The notes under the pieces are model-generated. The model was not told the origin of the DNA. It saw only the letters and a list, made by a program, of their open reading frames with translations, and made no database searches. From Agathobaculum sp. NTUH-O15-33 (lineage in GTDB: Bacteria > Bacillota > Clostridia > Oscillospirales > Butyricicoccaceae): a stretch of DNA of 64,000 bases. Where the stretch lies: contig NZ_CP136187.1 in the NCBI RefSeq assembly GCF_033193315.1, positions 620,001-684,000 on the forward strand, given 5' to 3'. Shown here piece after piece: positions 53,400-62,465 of this stretch (its first letter is position 1; each line of letters starts with the position of its first letter). The position numbers and the translations under genes were made by a program.

Positions 53400-54935
53400 A
53401 TGGATGAATTTAACGTCAACCCAACGCCTGAACAGCAGGGCGAAAACCATACCGAACAGCCTAAGGCGTACCGCGCCGAGGCAGAGGCCCAGCCGCAGGC
53501 AGAGTACCAGCCGCCGGTGCAGCAGGCGCAAGAGCCGCCGCAAGCGGCCCCGCAGCCCGCGCCGGAGGAACCGCGCACGCCGTACCAGACCCCGGTGCAG
53601 CATCCGGTTTACCGCGCGCAGGCGGAACAGCCCCAGCAGCCGCCGTTCGGTTCCCACCAAGCGGAATACGGGGAGCCTGTTTACCCCAACGCCGCGCCCC
53701 CGGCGGGCAAGCCGCCGAAGAAAAAGAAGAAGAGAAGCGGTGTCGTCATCGGCCTGTGCTCGGTCGCGGCGGCGTGCCTGCTCTTCGCGGGCGGCGCGCT
53801 CGTCGGCAACCTGTGGAACGGCCAGCAGGATGGCGGCCGCGTCACGCAGGCCTTCGGCAAGGCCGACATGCCGACCGTCACCATTTCGGAAAAGCCGAAC
53901 CTTGACCCGGATAATTACGACGTTGTCAACGGCCTCGCGGGCGAGGAGATTTACAAAAAGGTCAATCCTTCGATCGTCAGCGTGATTTCCACCGCGCTTG
54001 ACGGCGGCGGCTCCGGCTCCGGCATCATCATGACGGAGGATGGTTACATCATCACCAACAACCACGTCGTAGCGGACGCGGACGCGGTCACCGTTCAGCT
54101 GAACGACGGCTCGCAGCTTTCCGCCAAGATCATCGGCACCGATGAAAAGACCGATTTGGCGGTGCTCAAGGTAGAACCGAAAGCCGCGCTGACCCCGGCT
54201 GAGTTCGGTGATTCCGATCAGTTGCAGCCCGGCGAATACGCCTATGCGATCGGTTCGCCCGGCGGCGTTGAGCTGGCGAACACCATCACCGGCGGCCGTA
54301 TTTCGGCCATCAACCGCGATATCACGATCGACGACCGCGTTATGACCCTGATCCAGACCGACGCTTCCATCAACCCCGGCAACTCCGGCGGCGCGCTGAT
54401 CAATAAATACGGTCAGGTGGTCGGCGTTACCTCGGCCAAGCTGGGCATCAGCTATTACGAGGGCCTTGGCTTCGCGATTCCGATCAACACCGCCAAGGAT
54501 ATTGTGGATGAGCTGATCGCAAACGGCTTCATAGCGGGCCGTCCGTCCATCGGCATCACGGGCGAAAACATCTCCGCGCAGCGCGCCCAGTATAACAATG
54601 TACCGCAGGGCGTTTATGTGCACTCGATCGACGAGCGCGCGGCGGCTTACAGCGAGGGCCTGCAATCCGGCGATATCATCACCGAGGTGAACGGCCAGAC
54701 GATCACCACCATGGACGAGATCAACGCGATCAAGGAAGAACTTAAGGCGGGCGACAAGCTCAAGATCAAGGTTTACCGCATGGCGTCGGGCAAGACGGTC
54801 GATCTGACCATCACCCTTACCGACGAGCATGATCTGTCGGATGACAACAACCAGCAGAACAATCAGCTGCTCCCGGAGCCGGGCGATAACGGCTACTCGC
54901 AGCAGAATCCGTTCTCGAACTATTTCAACTGGTAA
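53400..54935 (+). CDS. htrA: HtrA/DegP-like membrane-anchored serine protease
   Basis: 511 residues: cytosolic Pro/Gln/Ala-rich N-terminus (1-115), basic stretch, one span (about 117-138; GVVIGLCSVAAACLLFAGGA), trypsin-like domain with catalytic His (IITNNHVVADADAV), Asp (KTDLAVLKVE) and Ser (NPGNSGGALINKYG), then one PDZ domain (about 395-480; GVYVHSIDERAAAYSEGLQS). Acts outside the membrane on misfolded proteins. GGGAGG precedes the ATG. Lies 92 bp after the histidine kinase, which may control it. Confidence 0.94.
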   Translation: MDEFNVNPTPEQQGENHTEQPKAYRAEAEAQPQAEYQPPVQQAQEPPQAAPQPAPEEPRTPYQTPVQHPVYRAQAEQPQQPPFGSHQAEYGEPVYPNAAPPAGKPPKKKKKRSGVVIGLCSVAAACLLFAGGALVGNLWNGQQDGGRVTQAFGKADMPTVTISEKPNLDPDNYDVVNGLAGEEIYKKVNPSIVSVISTALDGGGSGSGIIMTEDGYIITNNHVVADADAVTVQLNDGSQLSAKIIGTDEKTDLAVLKVEPKAALTPAEFGDSDQLQPGEYAYAIGSPGGVELANTITGGRISAINRDITIDDRVMTLIQTDASINPGNSGGALINKYGQVVGVTSAKLGISYYEGLGFAIPINTAKDIVDELIANGFIAGRPSIGITGENISAQRAQYNNVPQGVYVHSIDERAAAYSEGLQSGDIITEVNGQTITTMDEINAIKEELKAGDKLKIKVYRMASGKTVDLTITLTDEHDLSDDNNQQNNQLLPEPGDNGYSQQNPFSNYFNW

Positions 54936-54947
54936 GAATCAACAAAG

Positions 54948-54978
54948 AAGGCCGCCGGATGTGTAATCCGGCGGCCTT
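54948..54978. terminator. Bidirectional terminator between htrA and the AAA ATPase gene
   Basis: AAGGCCGCCGGAT, loop GTGTA, ATCCGGCGGCCTT; convergent genes on both sides. Confidence 0.85.
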
Positions 54979-55009
54979 GCTGTTTAAATTGTGGATGTGG
55001 AAACGCAGC

Positions 55010-56215
55010 TTATGTCTTTTCGTACTTTTCAGCCAGCTGCTGGCTGATGAATTGGCGGGCGGCGCGGGGCGAACGGCCGCTGCGGCGTATCGCAAAGCGC
55101 TCGGCCAGCAGGTGAAGCTGTTCCTTGTCCAAATCGAGCTTGTTTTCCGCCGCAAGCTGGTCCACGATGTACAGATATTCGTCCCGATCGGGCACGGAGA
55201 AGGTAATTTCCAGACCGAAGCGGTCGGAAAGCGAGGTCACGGTCTCCAGCGCGTCGCGCGTGGAAACCTCGTCGCCCTGCCGGTCGGCAAAGGTTTCACG
55301 GATCAGGTGGCGGCGGTTCGAGGTCGCGTAAAGCACCAGATTGTCCGGCTTGCCCGCGAGTCCGCCCTCGATGAACGCCTTGAGCGCGGCAAAGTTGTCG
55401 TCCTCCCGGCTAAAGGAAAGGTCGTCCAGAAAGACGATGAAGCGGAAGGGTGAGCGCAGCGCGGCGGTGAAAATATCGCGGAACACCGTGATGTGCCGGG
55501 GCGACATTTCGATGATCTTGAGTCCGCGGTCGGCATATTCGTTGACCACGGCCTTGACCGTGGAGGATTTGCCCGTGCCCTTGTCGCCGTAAAGCAGAAT
55601 GTTGTTCGCGTCCCGTCCGTCAAGGAAGGCAAGGGTGTTTTTGAGAATGGCGGATTTCTGCCGTTCATACCCCGGCAGGTCGGATAGGCGTACGCTGTCC
55701 GGGTTCGGAATGGGCGAAATCACGCCGCCGTCGCCGACCGAAAAGGCCGAGGACTGCGCGAAAAAGCCATAGCCCTGCGCGCGGTAATAGCTGGCGAGCG
55801 CTGCGCCGTCCGGGAAGGGCAGGGGGGCGCTCGCGGGGAAATCGGGCAGCTCGCGCAGCGCGGGGCGGCTGAAGGCATTCACGGCCGCTTCTTTCAGCTG
55901 CGCGCCGGTGAGCGCAAGCAAGGCGTTCAGCACATTTAGGTCGTGCGTGGCGGCGGAAAGCTGCGTGGGGTCGGGCGCGGAGAGCGAATCGGTCAGCGTA
56001 TTGGTATCGAACTGCACCGCGTTTAAAAACGCGCGGTGCACATCGCCCGCGGCAAAGCGCTGCTGGCAAAGCGCGCCGTAGCGGTCGGCAAAGGCGGGGG
56101 CGCTCTCGGTCAAGGCGTCCAGTACCGCGCGGTATGCGCCTACGAGCGGGCCGTCGTTCAAATGGCGCAGCACGGAAAGCGCGTGAATCCGAAGGGAAAG
56201 TGCGGAAAGCTCCAT
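55010..56215 (-). CDS. AAA ATP-binding protein (DUF815 family)
   Basis: 401 residues. The N-terminal 170 form a helical variable part; the AAA+ domain has Walker A ILLYGDKGTGKSSTVKA, Walker B-like FRFIVFLDDLSF and YATSNRRHLIRE. DUF815 proteins are widespread predicted ATPases without a settled role. ATG 56215 follows AGGAG by 12 bases; upstream in-frame ATGs are closer to or before that site. Confidence 0.88.
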   Translation of the reverse strand: MELSALSLRIHALSVLRHLNDGPLVGAYRAVLDALTESAPAFADRYGALCQQRFAAGDVHRAFLNAVQFDTNTLTDSLSAPDPTQLSAATHDLNVLNALLALTGAQLKEAAVNAFSRPALRELPDFPASAPLPFPDGAALASYYRAQGYGFFAQSSAFSVGDGGVISPIPNPDSVRLSDLPGYERQKSAILKNTLAFLDGRDANNILLYGDKGTGKSSTVKAVVNEYADRGLKIIEMSPRHITVFRDIFTAALRSPFRFIVFLDDLSFSREDDNFAALKAFIEGGLAGKPDNLVLYATSNRRHLIRETFADRQGDEVSTRDALETVTSLSDRFGLEITFSVPDRDEYLYIVDQLAAENKLDLDKEQLHLLAERFAIRRSGRSPRAARQFISQQLAEKYEKT

Positions 56216-56365
56216 GGAAAGAGTCATCTCCTGTTTTATCATATTTGGCGCGGAGGTCTTCATAACGGTTTGAAGCCGTGGTTTGAAACGAAATCATCAT
56301 AACACACTTTGGCCCTATTTTCAACATAGTATGGGTAGAACCAATTTGGGAGGAGAGGACGACTC

Positions 56366-56593
56366 ATGAGCTACGCTCTTTTAATATGCCGCAATCAGAC
56401 CGAAGCGATAGGCCTGCGGCGGCACTTGGGCCAGGCGGGCATCCCGGGCGAGGTCACGCGCCCGCCCCGTCACGAACGCACGGAATCCTGCTCGTATGCG
56501 GTGCGGGTGCCCGGCTCGCAGACGGACGACGCGCTGTACCGCCTGCGCCTGCTTGGTATCACACCCTGCCGCGTGATGATGGAGGGGGGCTGA
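56366..56593 (+). CDS. DUF3343 family protein (putative Se/S carrier-like)
   Basis: A 75-residue protein (YALLICRNQTEAIGLRRHLG; CRVMMEGG near the end). DUF3343 proteins commonly sit next to a cysteine-desulfurase-like gene, as here (4 bp), and are discussed as carriers of sulfur or selenium. GGAGAGGA precedes the ATG. Confidence 0.78.
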   Translation: MSYALLICRNQTEAIGLRRHLGQAGIPGEVTRPPRHERTESCSYAVRVPGSQTDDALYRLRLLGITPCRVMMEGG

Positions 56594-56597
56594 ACGA

Positions 56598-57728
56598 ATG
56601 ATCTATTTGGATAACGCGGCCACCACGCTGTATAAACCGCGCGCGGTGAGCGATGCGGTGCAGCGCGCGCTGCAACAAACGGCGGGCTATGCCCGCGGCG
56701 GCTATGCGGCGGCCGAACGGGCGGGGGAGACTGTTTATGCCTGCCGCGAGGCCGCCGCCGATCTGTTTGGGCTGGGCGACCCGGCGCGTGTGGTTTTCAC
56801 GCTGAACGCCACCCACGCCCTGAACCTTGCCATTCACGCGCTGGCGCGGCCCGGCATGCGGGTAGCCGTGGGCGGGTATGAACACAACGCGGTGATGCGG
56901 CCGCTCGCATTGCGCGGCATCGAGCCGATCGTGGCCGCCAGTCCCCTGTGGGACGGCGCCGGCATGGTAAGCGCCGTGCGCCGCGCGCTGGACGAGGGCG
57001 CGGCGCTTGTAATCTTGAATCACGTATCCAATGTGTTTGGCTATATCGCGCCGCTGGATGAGATCGCGGCGCTGCTCACAGAGCGGGGCGTGCCGCTTAT
57101 ACTGGACGCTTCCCAGTCCGCGGGCGTCATTCCAATCGATGTGCGGCGCTATCCCTGCCTTGCGGCGGTGTGCATGCCGGGCCATAAGGCGCTTTACGGA
57201 CCGCCGGGCACCGGCATTTTGCTCGCCATAAGCGACGAAATCGCAAAAAGGCCGCTGCTTGCGGGCGGCACGGGCAGCGTTTCGGAACAAATGGAGCAGC
57301 CGGACTTTTTGCCGGACGCGCTGGAAAGCGGCACGCCCAACGTGACCGGCATCGCGGGCCTCGCGGCGGGGCTGCAATTTGTAAGATCGATCGGACCCAT
57401 GCAAATGCTGGCGCATGAGCGCCCGCTGGTGCAGGAAATGGCCCGCCTGTTGGAAAACGAGCCGCGGGTTGCGTGCTTTGCGGGCGGCGACGCGCAGGCG
57501 GGGGTGCTTTCGGTACGCGTCGAGGGCGCGGCAAGCGAGACCGTGGCGGAAAAATTGGCCGAACGCGGCGTCGCCGTGCGCGCGGGCCTGCACTGCGCGC
57601 CGCTCGCGCACCGTACGGCGGGCACGGAGGATACCGGCACCATCCGTTTTTCGGTTTCCTTTTATACCAACGGCAGGCAGATCGAGCGCGCAACTGAGAT
57701 TCTACGCCAAACTGTGAAAAATCTGTGA
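56598..57728 (+). CDS. Aminotransferase class V / cysteine desulfurase-like enzyme
   Basis: A 376-residue PLP enzyme: IYLDNAATTLYKPRAV at the start, HNAVMRPL, ILDASQSAGVIPIDV, PLP lysine in MPGHKALYGPPGTGILL, and the late loop AGLHCAPLAHRTAGT with a conserved cysteine. It would mobilise sulfur (or selenium) from cysteine (or selenocysteine). GGAGGGG precedes the ATG. The DUF3343 neighbour supports a trafficking role outside the main Fe-S system. Confidence 0.88.
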   Translation: MIYLDNAATTLYKPRAVSDAVQRALQQTAGYARGGYAAAERAGETVYACREAAADLFGLGDPARVVFTLNATHALNLAIHALARPGMRVAVGGYEHNAVMRPLALRGIEPIVAASPLWDGAGMVSAVRRALDEGAALVILNHVSNVFGYIAPLDEIAALLTERGVPLILDASQSAGVIPIDVRRYPCLAAVCMPGHKALYGPPGTGILLAISDEIAKRPLLAGGTGSVSEQMEQPDFLPDALESGTPNVTGIAGLAAGLQFVRSIGPMQMLAHERPLVQEMARLLENEPRVACFAGGDAQAGVLSVRVEGAASETVAEKLAERGVAVRAGLHCAPLAHRTAGTEDTGTIRFSVSFYTNGRQIERATEILRQTVKNL

Positions 57729-57851
57729 AAACTCACAGCAATGCTATACAGAAGGGCCGAAATGTGGTACTATTAAAATGCTAAAGAACGGCGTGCACGC
57801 GCACAGCGGGCGTACCGATAAGTCTATCATAGATTGGATAGGTTGCATTTT

Positions 57852-58739
57852 ATGGATACACTGCAAAAAATTTTTGAGACGGGGAATTTCGATTGGCGCA
57901 AGCTGATTGATTTTGGCTATCTTCGTACCATTTCCTTTGTCGATGTGATCGACATCCTGCTGGTCGCATATATTCTGTACCGCGTGATGAAGCTTTTAAA
58001 GGATACGAGCGCGGAGCGGCTGGTCAAGGGCATTCTGGTGCTGGCGGTCGCCCTGCTGATCGCCACGCAGGCGCATCTGAACACGATCAGCTATTTGCTG
58101 AAAAGTGTCTTTACCATCGCGCCGTTTATGCTTGTGCTTATTTTTCAGCCCGAGCTGCGCCGTATCATCGAACAGCTGGGCAAGGGAAACGTCAGCCGTT
58201 TATTTATTACCACGAGCGACCCGGACGCGACCGCCAAGGCGATCGACGCGACGGTCGCCGCGTGCGGCGACATGTCCAAGACCAAGACCGGCGTGCTGAT
58301 CGTCTTTGAGCGCACGGAGCGTCTGGGCGAGATCGTCGCGACCGGCACGCTGGTGGACGCGGCGCCTTCGCCGGAGCTGCTGAAGAACGTGTTTTTCAAA
58401 AACAGCCCGCTGCATGACGGCGCGATGATCGTGCGCGACGGCCGCGTTTATGCGGCCGGCTGCGTGCTGCCGCTTTCGGGCAGCCAAAACCTGTCCCGCG
58501 ATCTGGGCACCCGCCACCGCGCCGCCGTCGGCATGAGTGAATCGGCGGACTGCGTGCTCGTCGTCGTGTCCGAGGAAACGGGCGCGATTTCGGTCGCGAT
58601 CGGCGGCATGCTCAAGCGGCACCTTTCCACGGAAACCCTGCAAAAGGTGTTGGAGAGCGAACTGCTGGAAGAAGAAAAACCGGATAAAAACCGGGTTGCC
58701 GCCCTTCGCGATAAATGGAAGGGAGGGTTCGGCAAGTGA
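57852..58739 (+). CDS. cdaA: Diadenylate cyclase CdaA
   Basis: A 295-residue membrane enzyme that makes c-di-AMP from two ATP. Three N-terminal spans (about 25-100) are followed by the DAC domain with LHDGAMIVRDG and LGTRHRAAVGMSE. Essential second-messenger source for osmolyte and wall control in Firmicutes. ATG 57852 has GGATAGG about 10 bases upstream; TTG 57834 is possible. cdaR overlaps its stop. Confidence 0.95.
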   Translation: MDTLQKIFETGNFDWRKLIDFGYLRTISFVDVIDILLVAYILYRVMKLLKDTSAERLVKGILVLAVALLIATQAHLNTISYLLKSVFTIAPFMLVLIFQPELRRIIEQLGKGNVSRLFITTSDPDATAKAIDATVAACGDMSKTKTGVLIVFERTERLGEIVATGTLVDAAPSPELLKNVFFKNSPLHDGAMIVRDGRVYAAGCVLPLSGSQNLSRDLGTRHRAAVGMSESADCVLVVVSEETGAISVAIGGMLKRHLSTETLQKVLESELLEEEKPDKNRVAALRDKWKGGFGK

Positions 58740-60130
58740 AACACTTTTTGAAAGAGCACGACGTATTGCTGCGCCTGCTGTCCCTCGGGCTCGCGGTTGT
58801 TATTTGGGCGGTCGTCATGGGTATTGATAACCCGGAGCGGCATTACGATTATAACGAGATCCCCATTGTTTTTGAGGGAGAGAGCGCGCTGGCGGAAAAG
58901 ACCGGCCTCTCCATCATCGAGGGCAAGAATACCACGATCACGGTGCGCGCGGTGGGTAAGTCCACCGATGTGACCGACGTTAAGAAGAATCAGATATCGA
59001 TCAAGGTGGACGTTTCCGCCCTGCCCGAGGCAGGCGAGTATGATTTGCCGCTCGACGCGGCGATCAGCAAGGTCGGCGTCGATGTGCAGTCAATCAAGCC
59101 GTCCACCGTGCATCTGCGCATCGATAAGATCACGACCAAGCAGGTGCCGGTCCGTCTGGGCGTTACCGGAACGCCCGCGGAAGGCTGCCTCGCGGGCACG
59201 CCGAAATCGCTGACCGAGCAGGTGACCGTGGAAGGTCCGTCCGCCGATCTGGAAGAGGTCGCCTATGCTTACGCCACCATCTCGGTGGATGGGAAGGACA
59301 GCGCGCTGCAGGAGAACTGCGCCATTACTCTGTGCAACGAAGCGGGCGAGCCGATTGATTCCCCGTATGTATCGAGCAAGACCCAATCCGTTCGCGTGAA
59401 GCTGGCGGTTTATCAGCGCGGCACCGTGCCGCTCACCGTGACGCTGAAGGACGGCGGCACGTCCACCGCAAACCGCGCCACGGTCACGATCGACCCGACC
59501 GAGGTGCAGGTCTACGGCGATCAGAACATTATTTCGGAGATGAAAGAAATCAACCTCGGCGAGATCGACCTGAGCAGCGCCAAGACGGGCACGGCCATCG
59601 TAAAGACCATCGACCTGCCCGAAGGGGTGCATTTGGCGGATGGGCAACCGAAAACCGCTACCGTGACCGTTGCGATCGACGGCGTGGACACCCGCAAGGT
59701 GAAGGTGACCGACTTTGTCGTGACCGATACGTCGGATGAAAAGGCAAACTATACGGTAACCACACAGACGGAAAACGTGGAGATCGAGCTGCGCGGCAAC
59801 AAATCGGCGCTGGATAAGATCGATGTAAGCAACTTTTCCATCGGCCTGACGGTCGATTCCGCTTCGCTGGGCGAGGGCACGCATGAGGTCAAGGGCGTTG
59901 TCGCCGCAACCGGCCTGCCGAGCGGCGTCACACTGGTGGACGAGGATGTACAGGTGACGATCGCCGTTAAACGCAAGGAGTCCGCAACGCCTACGCCGCC
60001 CACGACCCCGCCGGCCGGTACGGATACGCCCGATGCGACCGAGCCGCCGGCAGACGCCGACACGTCGGCCGAACCGAACACGTCGACGGACCCGCAAGCG
60101 CCGGACGCGGAACAGGGGGACGGCACGTGA
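58736..60130 (+). CDS. cdaR: CdaA regulatory protein CdaR (YbbR domains)
   Basis: 464 residues: one N-terminal span (about 12-32; LRLLSLGLAVVIWAVVMGI), about four YbbR-like beta domains (about 40-420), and a Pro/Thr-rich tail (about 420-464). CdaR tunes the cyclase from outside the membrane. GTG start at 58736 overlaps the cdaA stop, preceded by GGGAGGG. The usual third gene, glmM, is absent; a flavoprotein gene follows instead. Confidence 0.93.
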   Translation: MKHFLKEHDVLLRLLSLGLAVVIWAVVMGIDNPERHYDYNEIPIVFEGESALAEKTGLSIIEGKNTTITVRAVGKSTDVTDVKKNQISIKVDVSALPEAGEYDLPLDAAISKVGVDVQSIKPSTVHLRIDKITTKQVPVRLGVTGTPAEGCLAGTPKSLTEQVTVEGPSADLEEVAYAYATISVDGKDSALQENCAITLCNEAGEPIDSPYVSSKTQSVRVKLAVYQRGTVPLTVTLKDGGTSTANRATVTIDPTEVQVYGDQNIISEMKEINLGEIDLSSAKTGTAIVKTIDLPEGVHLADGQPKTATVTVAIDGVDTRKVKVTDFVVTDTSDEKANYTVTTQTENVEIELRGNKSALDKIDVSNFSIGLTVDSASLGEGTHEVKGVVAATGLPSGVTLVDEDVQVTIAVKRKESATPTPPTTPPAGTDTPDATEPPADADTSAEPNTSTDPQAPDAEQGDGT

Positions 60131-61712
60131 GCATCATCGTAAGCAATGTGCGCCTGCCCTTTGATTGCCCCGAGCAGCAAGCGGTGCGCGAGGCGCTGCG
60201 CTTGACCGGCATTGCGGAAGGTTCGGTTCAGGCGGCGGTGTGCCGCGCCAGCATCGACGCGCGGCGCGGCGGCCTCAGCCGGGTTTATTCGGTGCGGATA
60301 GACGGCATGCAAGACGAAAGGGCATTTGCAGAAAACCTGCAAATGCCATTCGTTCGTTTTAAAGAGGATACGCCGCCCGCGATAAAACGCGGGAACAAGA
60401 AGCTGGAACACCGGCCCGTGGTGGTCGGTTTTGGCCCCGCCGGGCTGTTTGCGGCCTATACGCTCGCCGGGAACGGCTACGCGCCCATCGTGTTGGAGCG
60501 CGGCGGCGATTTGGACGCGCGCGACCGCGCGGTCAAGAATTTTTGGGCGGGCGGCGCGCTGGATACCGAATGCAATATTCAATTTGGCGAGGGCGGCGCG
60601 GGCGCTTATTCGGACGGCAAGCTGACCACCCGCATCGGCGATCCGCTGTGCGATACCGTGCTGCAAACGCTGCATTTGTGCGGCGCGCCCGCGGAGATCC
60701 TGCGGCAGGCAAAGCCGCATATCGGCACCGATATACTGAAAAAAGTCGTACGGGAAATGCGGCGGAGTATCATAGCCGCCGGCGGCGAGGTGCGCTTTGG
60801 CGCGAGGCTGACGGGCGTGACCCTGCGAAACGGCGCGCTTCGCGCGGTCGCCGCCGAAGGGGACGAGCTTGCCTGCGAGCGGGCAGTTCTTGCGATCGGT
60901 CATTCGGCGCGCGATACGTTTTTTGCGCTGCATGAAAATGGGGTATACTTGGAGCCGAAGCCCTTTTCCGTCGGCGTGCGCATCGAGCACCTGCAAAGCG
61001 AGATCGACCGCGCGCTGTACGGTAAGCACGCCGGGCATCCGGCGCTGCCGCCCGCGGAATACAGCCTTTCCCGCCGCGAGGGGGACGGGCCTGCTATTCC
61101 TTCTGTATGTGTCCGGGCGGCGTGGTCGTCGCCGCGCAGAGCGAGGAAAACACCGTTGTGACGAACGGCATGAGCTATCACGCGCGGGCCGGGAAAAATG
61201 CCAACGCGGCGCTGGCTGTATCGGTCGATCCGGCTGATTTTGCGGATGGCACGCCCTTTGGCGGTATCCACTTGCAGCGACAGATTGAACGCGCCGCGTT
61301 CGCGCAGACCGGCGGCTACCGCGCGCCGTGCCAGCGTGTCGGCGATTTCCTGAGGGACGAGCCGAGCGCGGGCCCGGGGCAGGTCGCTCCGAGCTACCCG
61401 ATCGGCGTTTCGTTCGGACAAGCGGCGGCCAGCCTGCCGCCCGCGGCGCGGCAAATGCTGCGGGACAGCCTGCCGTTTTTCGGGAAAAAGATCAAAGGCT
61501 TTGACAGCGTGGACGCGCTGCTCACCGGGCCGGAGACCCGCACCTCTTCCCCCGTGCGCATGAAACGCGGGGACGACCTGTTCAGCCTTTCCGGCGCGGG
61601 GCTTATCCCGTGCGGGGAAGGCGCGGGGTACGCGGGCGGCATCATGTCCGCCGCAGTGGACGGCATCAAAGCGGCGAACAAGATTATGGAAGAATTTCAG
61701 CCTTTCGTTTAG
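60127..61712 (+). pseudogene. FAD-dependent oxidoreductase gene with a single-base frameshift
   Basis: Part 1 (from GTG 60127) has the dinucleotide fold VVVGFGPAGLFAAYTLAGNG and CNIQFGEGGAGAYSDGKLTT and reaches PPAEYSLSRREGD. Part 2, in another frame, continues MCPGGVVVAAQSEENTVVTN to LIPCGEGAGYAGGIMSAAVD. Inserting one base near 61087 (GGAC-CGGGCC for GGACGGGCC) restores EGDRACYSFCMCPGGVVV and about 528 residues. It matches the conserved family of uncharacterised NAD(P)/FAD dehydrogenases. The intact flanks suggest sequencing error or a recent mutation. Confidence 0.85.
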
Positions 61713-61737
61713 CGAATCCATAAAACGGAGGTAAGTG

Positions 61738-61911
61738 ATAATTAGTAGTTAGTAATTAGAAATTAGTAATTATGGCGTCCGGGTGAACGGAGCGTAACGA
61801 GTTTAGATAGGAGTTAGGAATTGGCCGTGGCGCGCGTAGCGCGCAATTAAATTTAATCGGCCTGCGGCCGATACCGCAATTACTAACTACTCATTACTAA
61901 TTTCTAATTTT
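61738..61911. repeat. Miniature inverted-repeat element (copy E)
   Basis: The longest copy (about 174 bp). It begins TAATTAGTAGTTAGTAATTA and ends ACTAATTTCTAATTTT, with a second internal AGGAGTTAGGAATTGG, hairpin GCGCGCGTAGCGCGC and CGGCC..GGCCG. It looks like one element inside or beside another. Confidence 0.75.
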
Positions 61912-61928
61912 CCAAAGGAGGTTTCTCA

Positions 61929-62342
61929 TTGACTCAAGTTGCAACAGTAAAGCGTCTGCTCTCGGGCCAGATGGCCGAGGTGGAGGTCGTTCGACGGGGC
62001 GCGTGCGCGCATGACTGCGCCAAATGCGGCGGGTGCGACGGCATGGCGAACCAGACCATCGTCGTCACCGCGCGCAACGCGGCGGGCGCCGCCGTGGGCG
62101 ACCGCGTCACGATCGAAGGCGAGAGCCGCAAGGTTTTGGGCTACGCGGCTCTGGTATACGCGCTGCCGCTCGTTTTGTTTTTCATTGGCTACGCGCTGGG
62201 GGCGCTGCCAAAGCTTGGCGGCGCGGTATCTGCGCTTGGCGGCGCGGCCGGTTTTGTCATCGGCGTGCTGCTCGCCGTGTGGTATAGCCGCCGTTTGAAG
62301 GCGGAAAGCGCCGTTACCTTCCGCATTACCGGTCTGGTCTAA
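61929..62342 (+). CDS. RseC/SoxR-reducing-system-like membrane protein
   Basis: A 137-residue protein. The N-terminal cytosolic part holds the Cys cluster GACAHDCAKCGGCDG, suited to an Fe-S centre, then two spans (about 75-95 and 98-120). RseC-family proteins associate with Rnf/SoxR-reducing electron transfer; no rnf genes are in view. TTG start at 61929, about 9 bases after AAAGGAGG. Confidence 0.85.
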   Translation: MTQVATVKRLLSGQMAEVEVVRRGACAHDCAKCGGCDGMANQTIVVTARNAAGAAVGDRVTIEGESRKVLGYAALVYALPLVLFFIGYALGALPKLGGAVSALGGAAGFVIGVLLAVWYSRRLKAESAVTFRITGLV

Positions 62343-62381
62343 ACTTTTTGTGAATTTTTGCCCTGTTTGATCGGTTTTCTC

Positions 62382-62410
62382 TTGTCTTACAGCGGAAAAT
62401 CCGGTAGAAT
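62382..62410 (+). promoter_or_regulatory. Promoter of the DUF5685-dnaJ-like pair
   Basis: TTGTCT (62382-62387), 17 bp, TAGAAT (62405-62410). Confidence 0.6.
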
Positions 62411-62465
62411 AAAATGAATACGGTAAACTGCCGCGTAACAGGTGCGGCGCGAGAGGAACGGTGCG

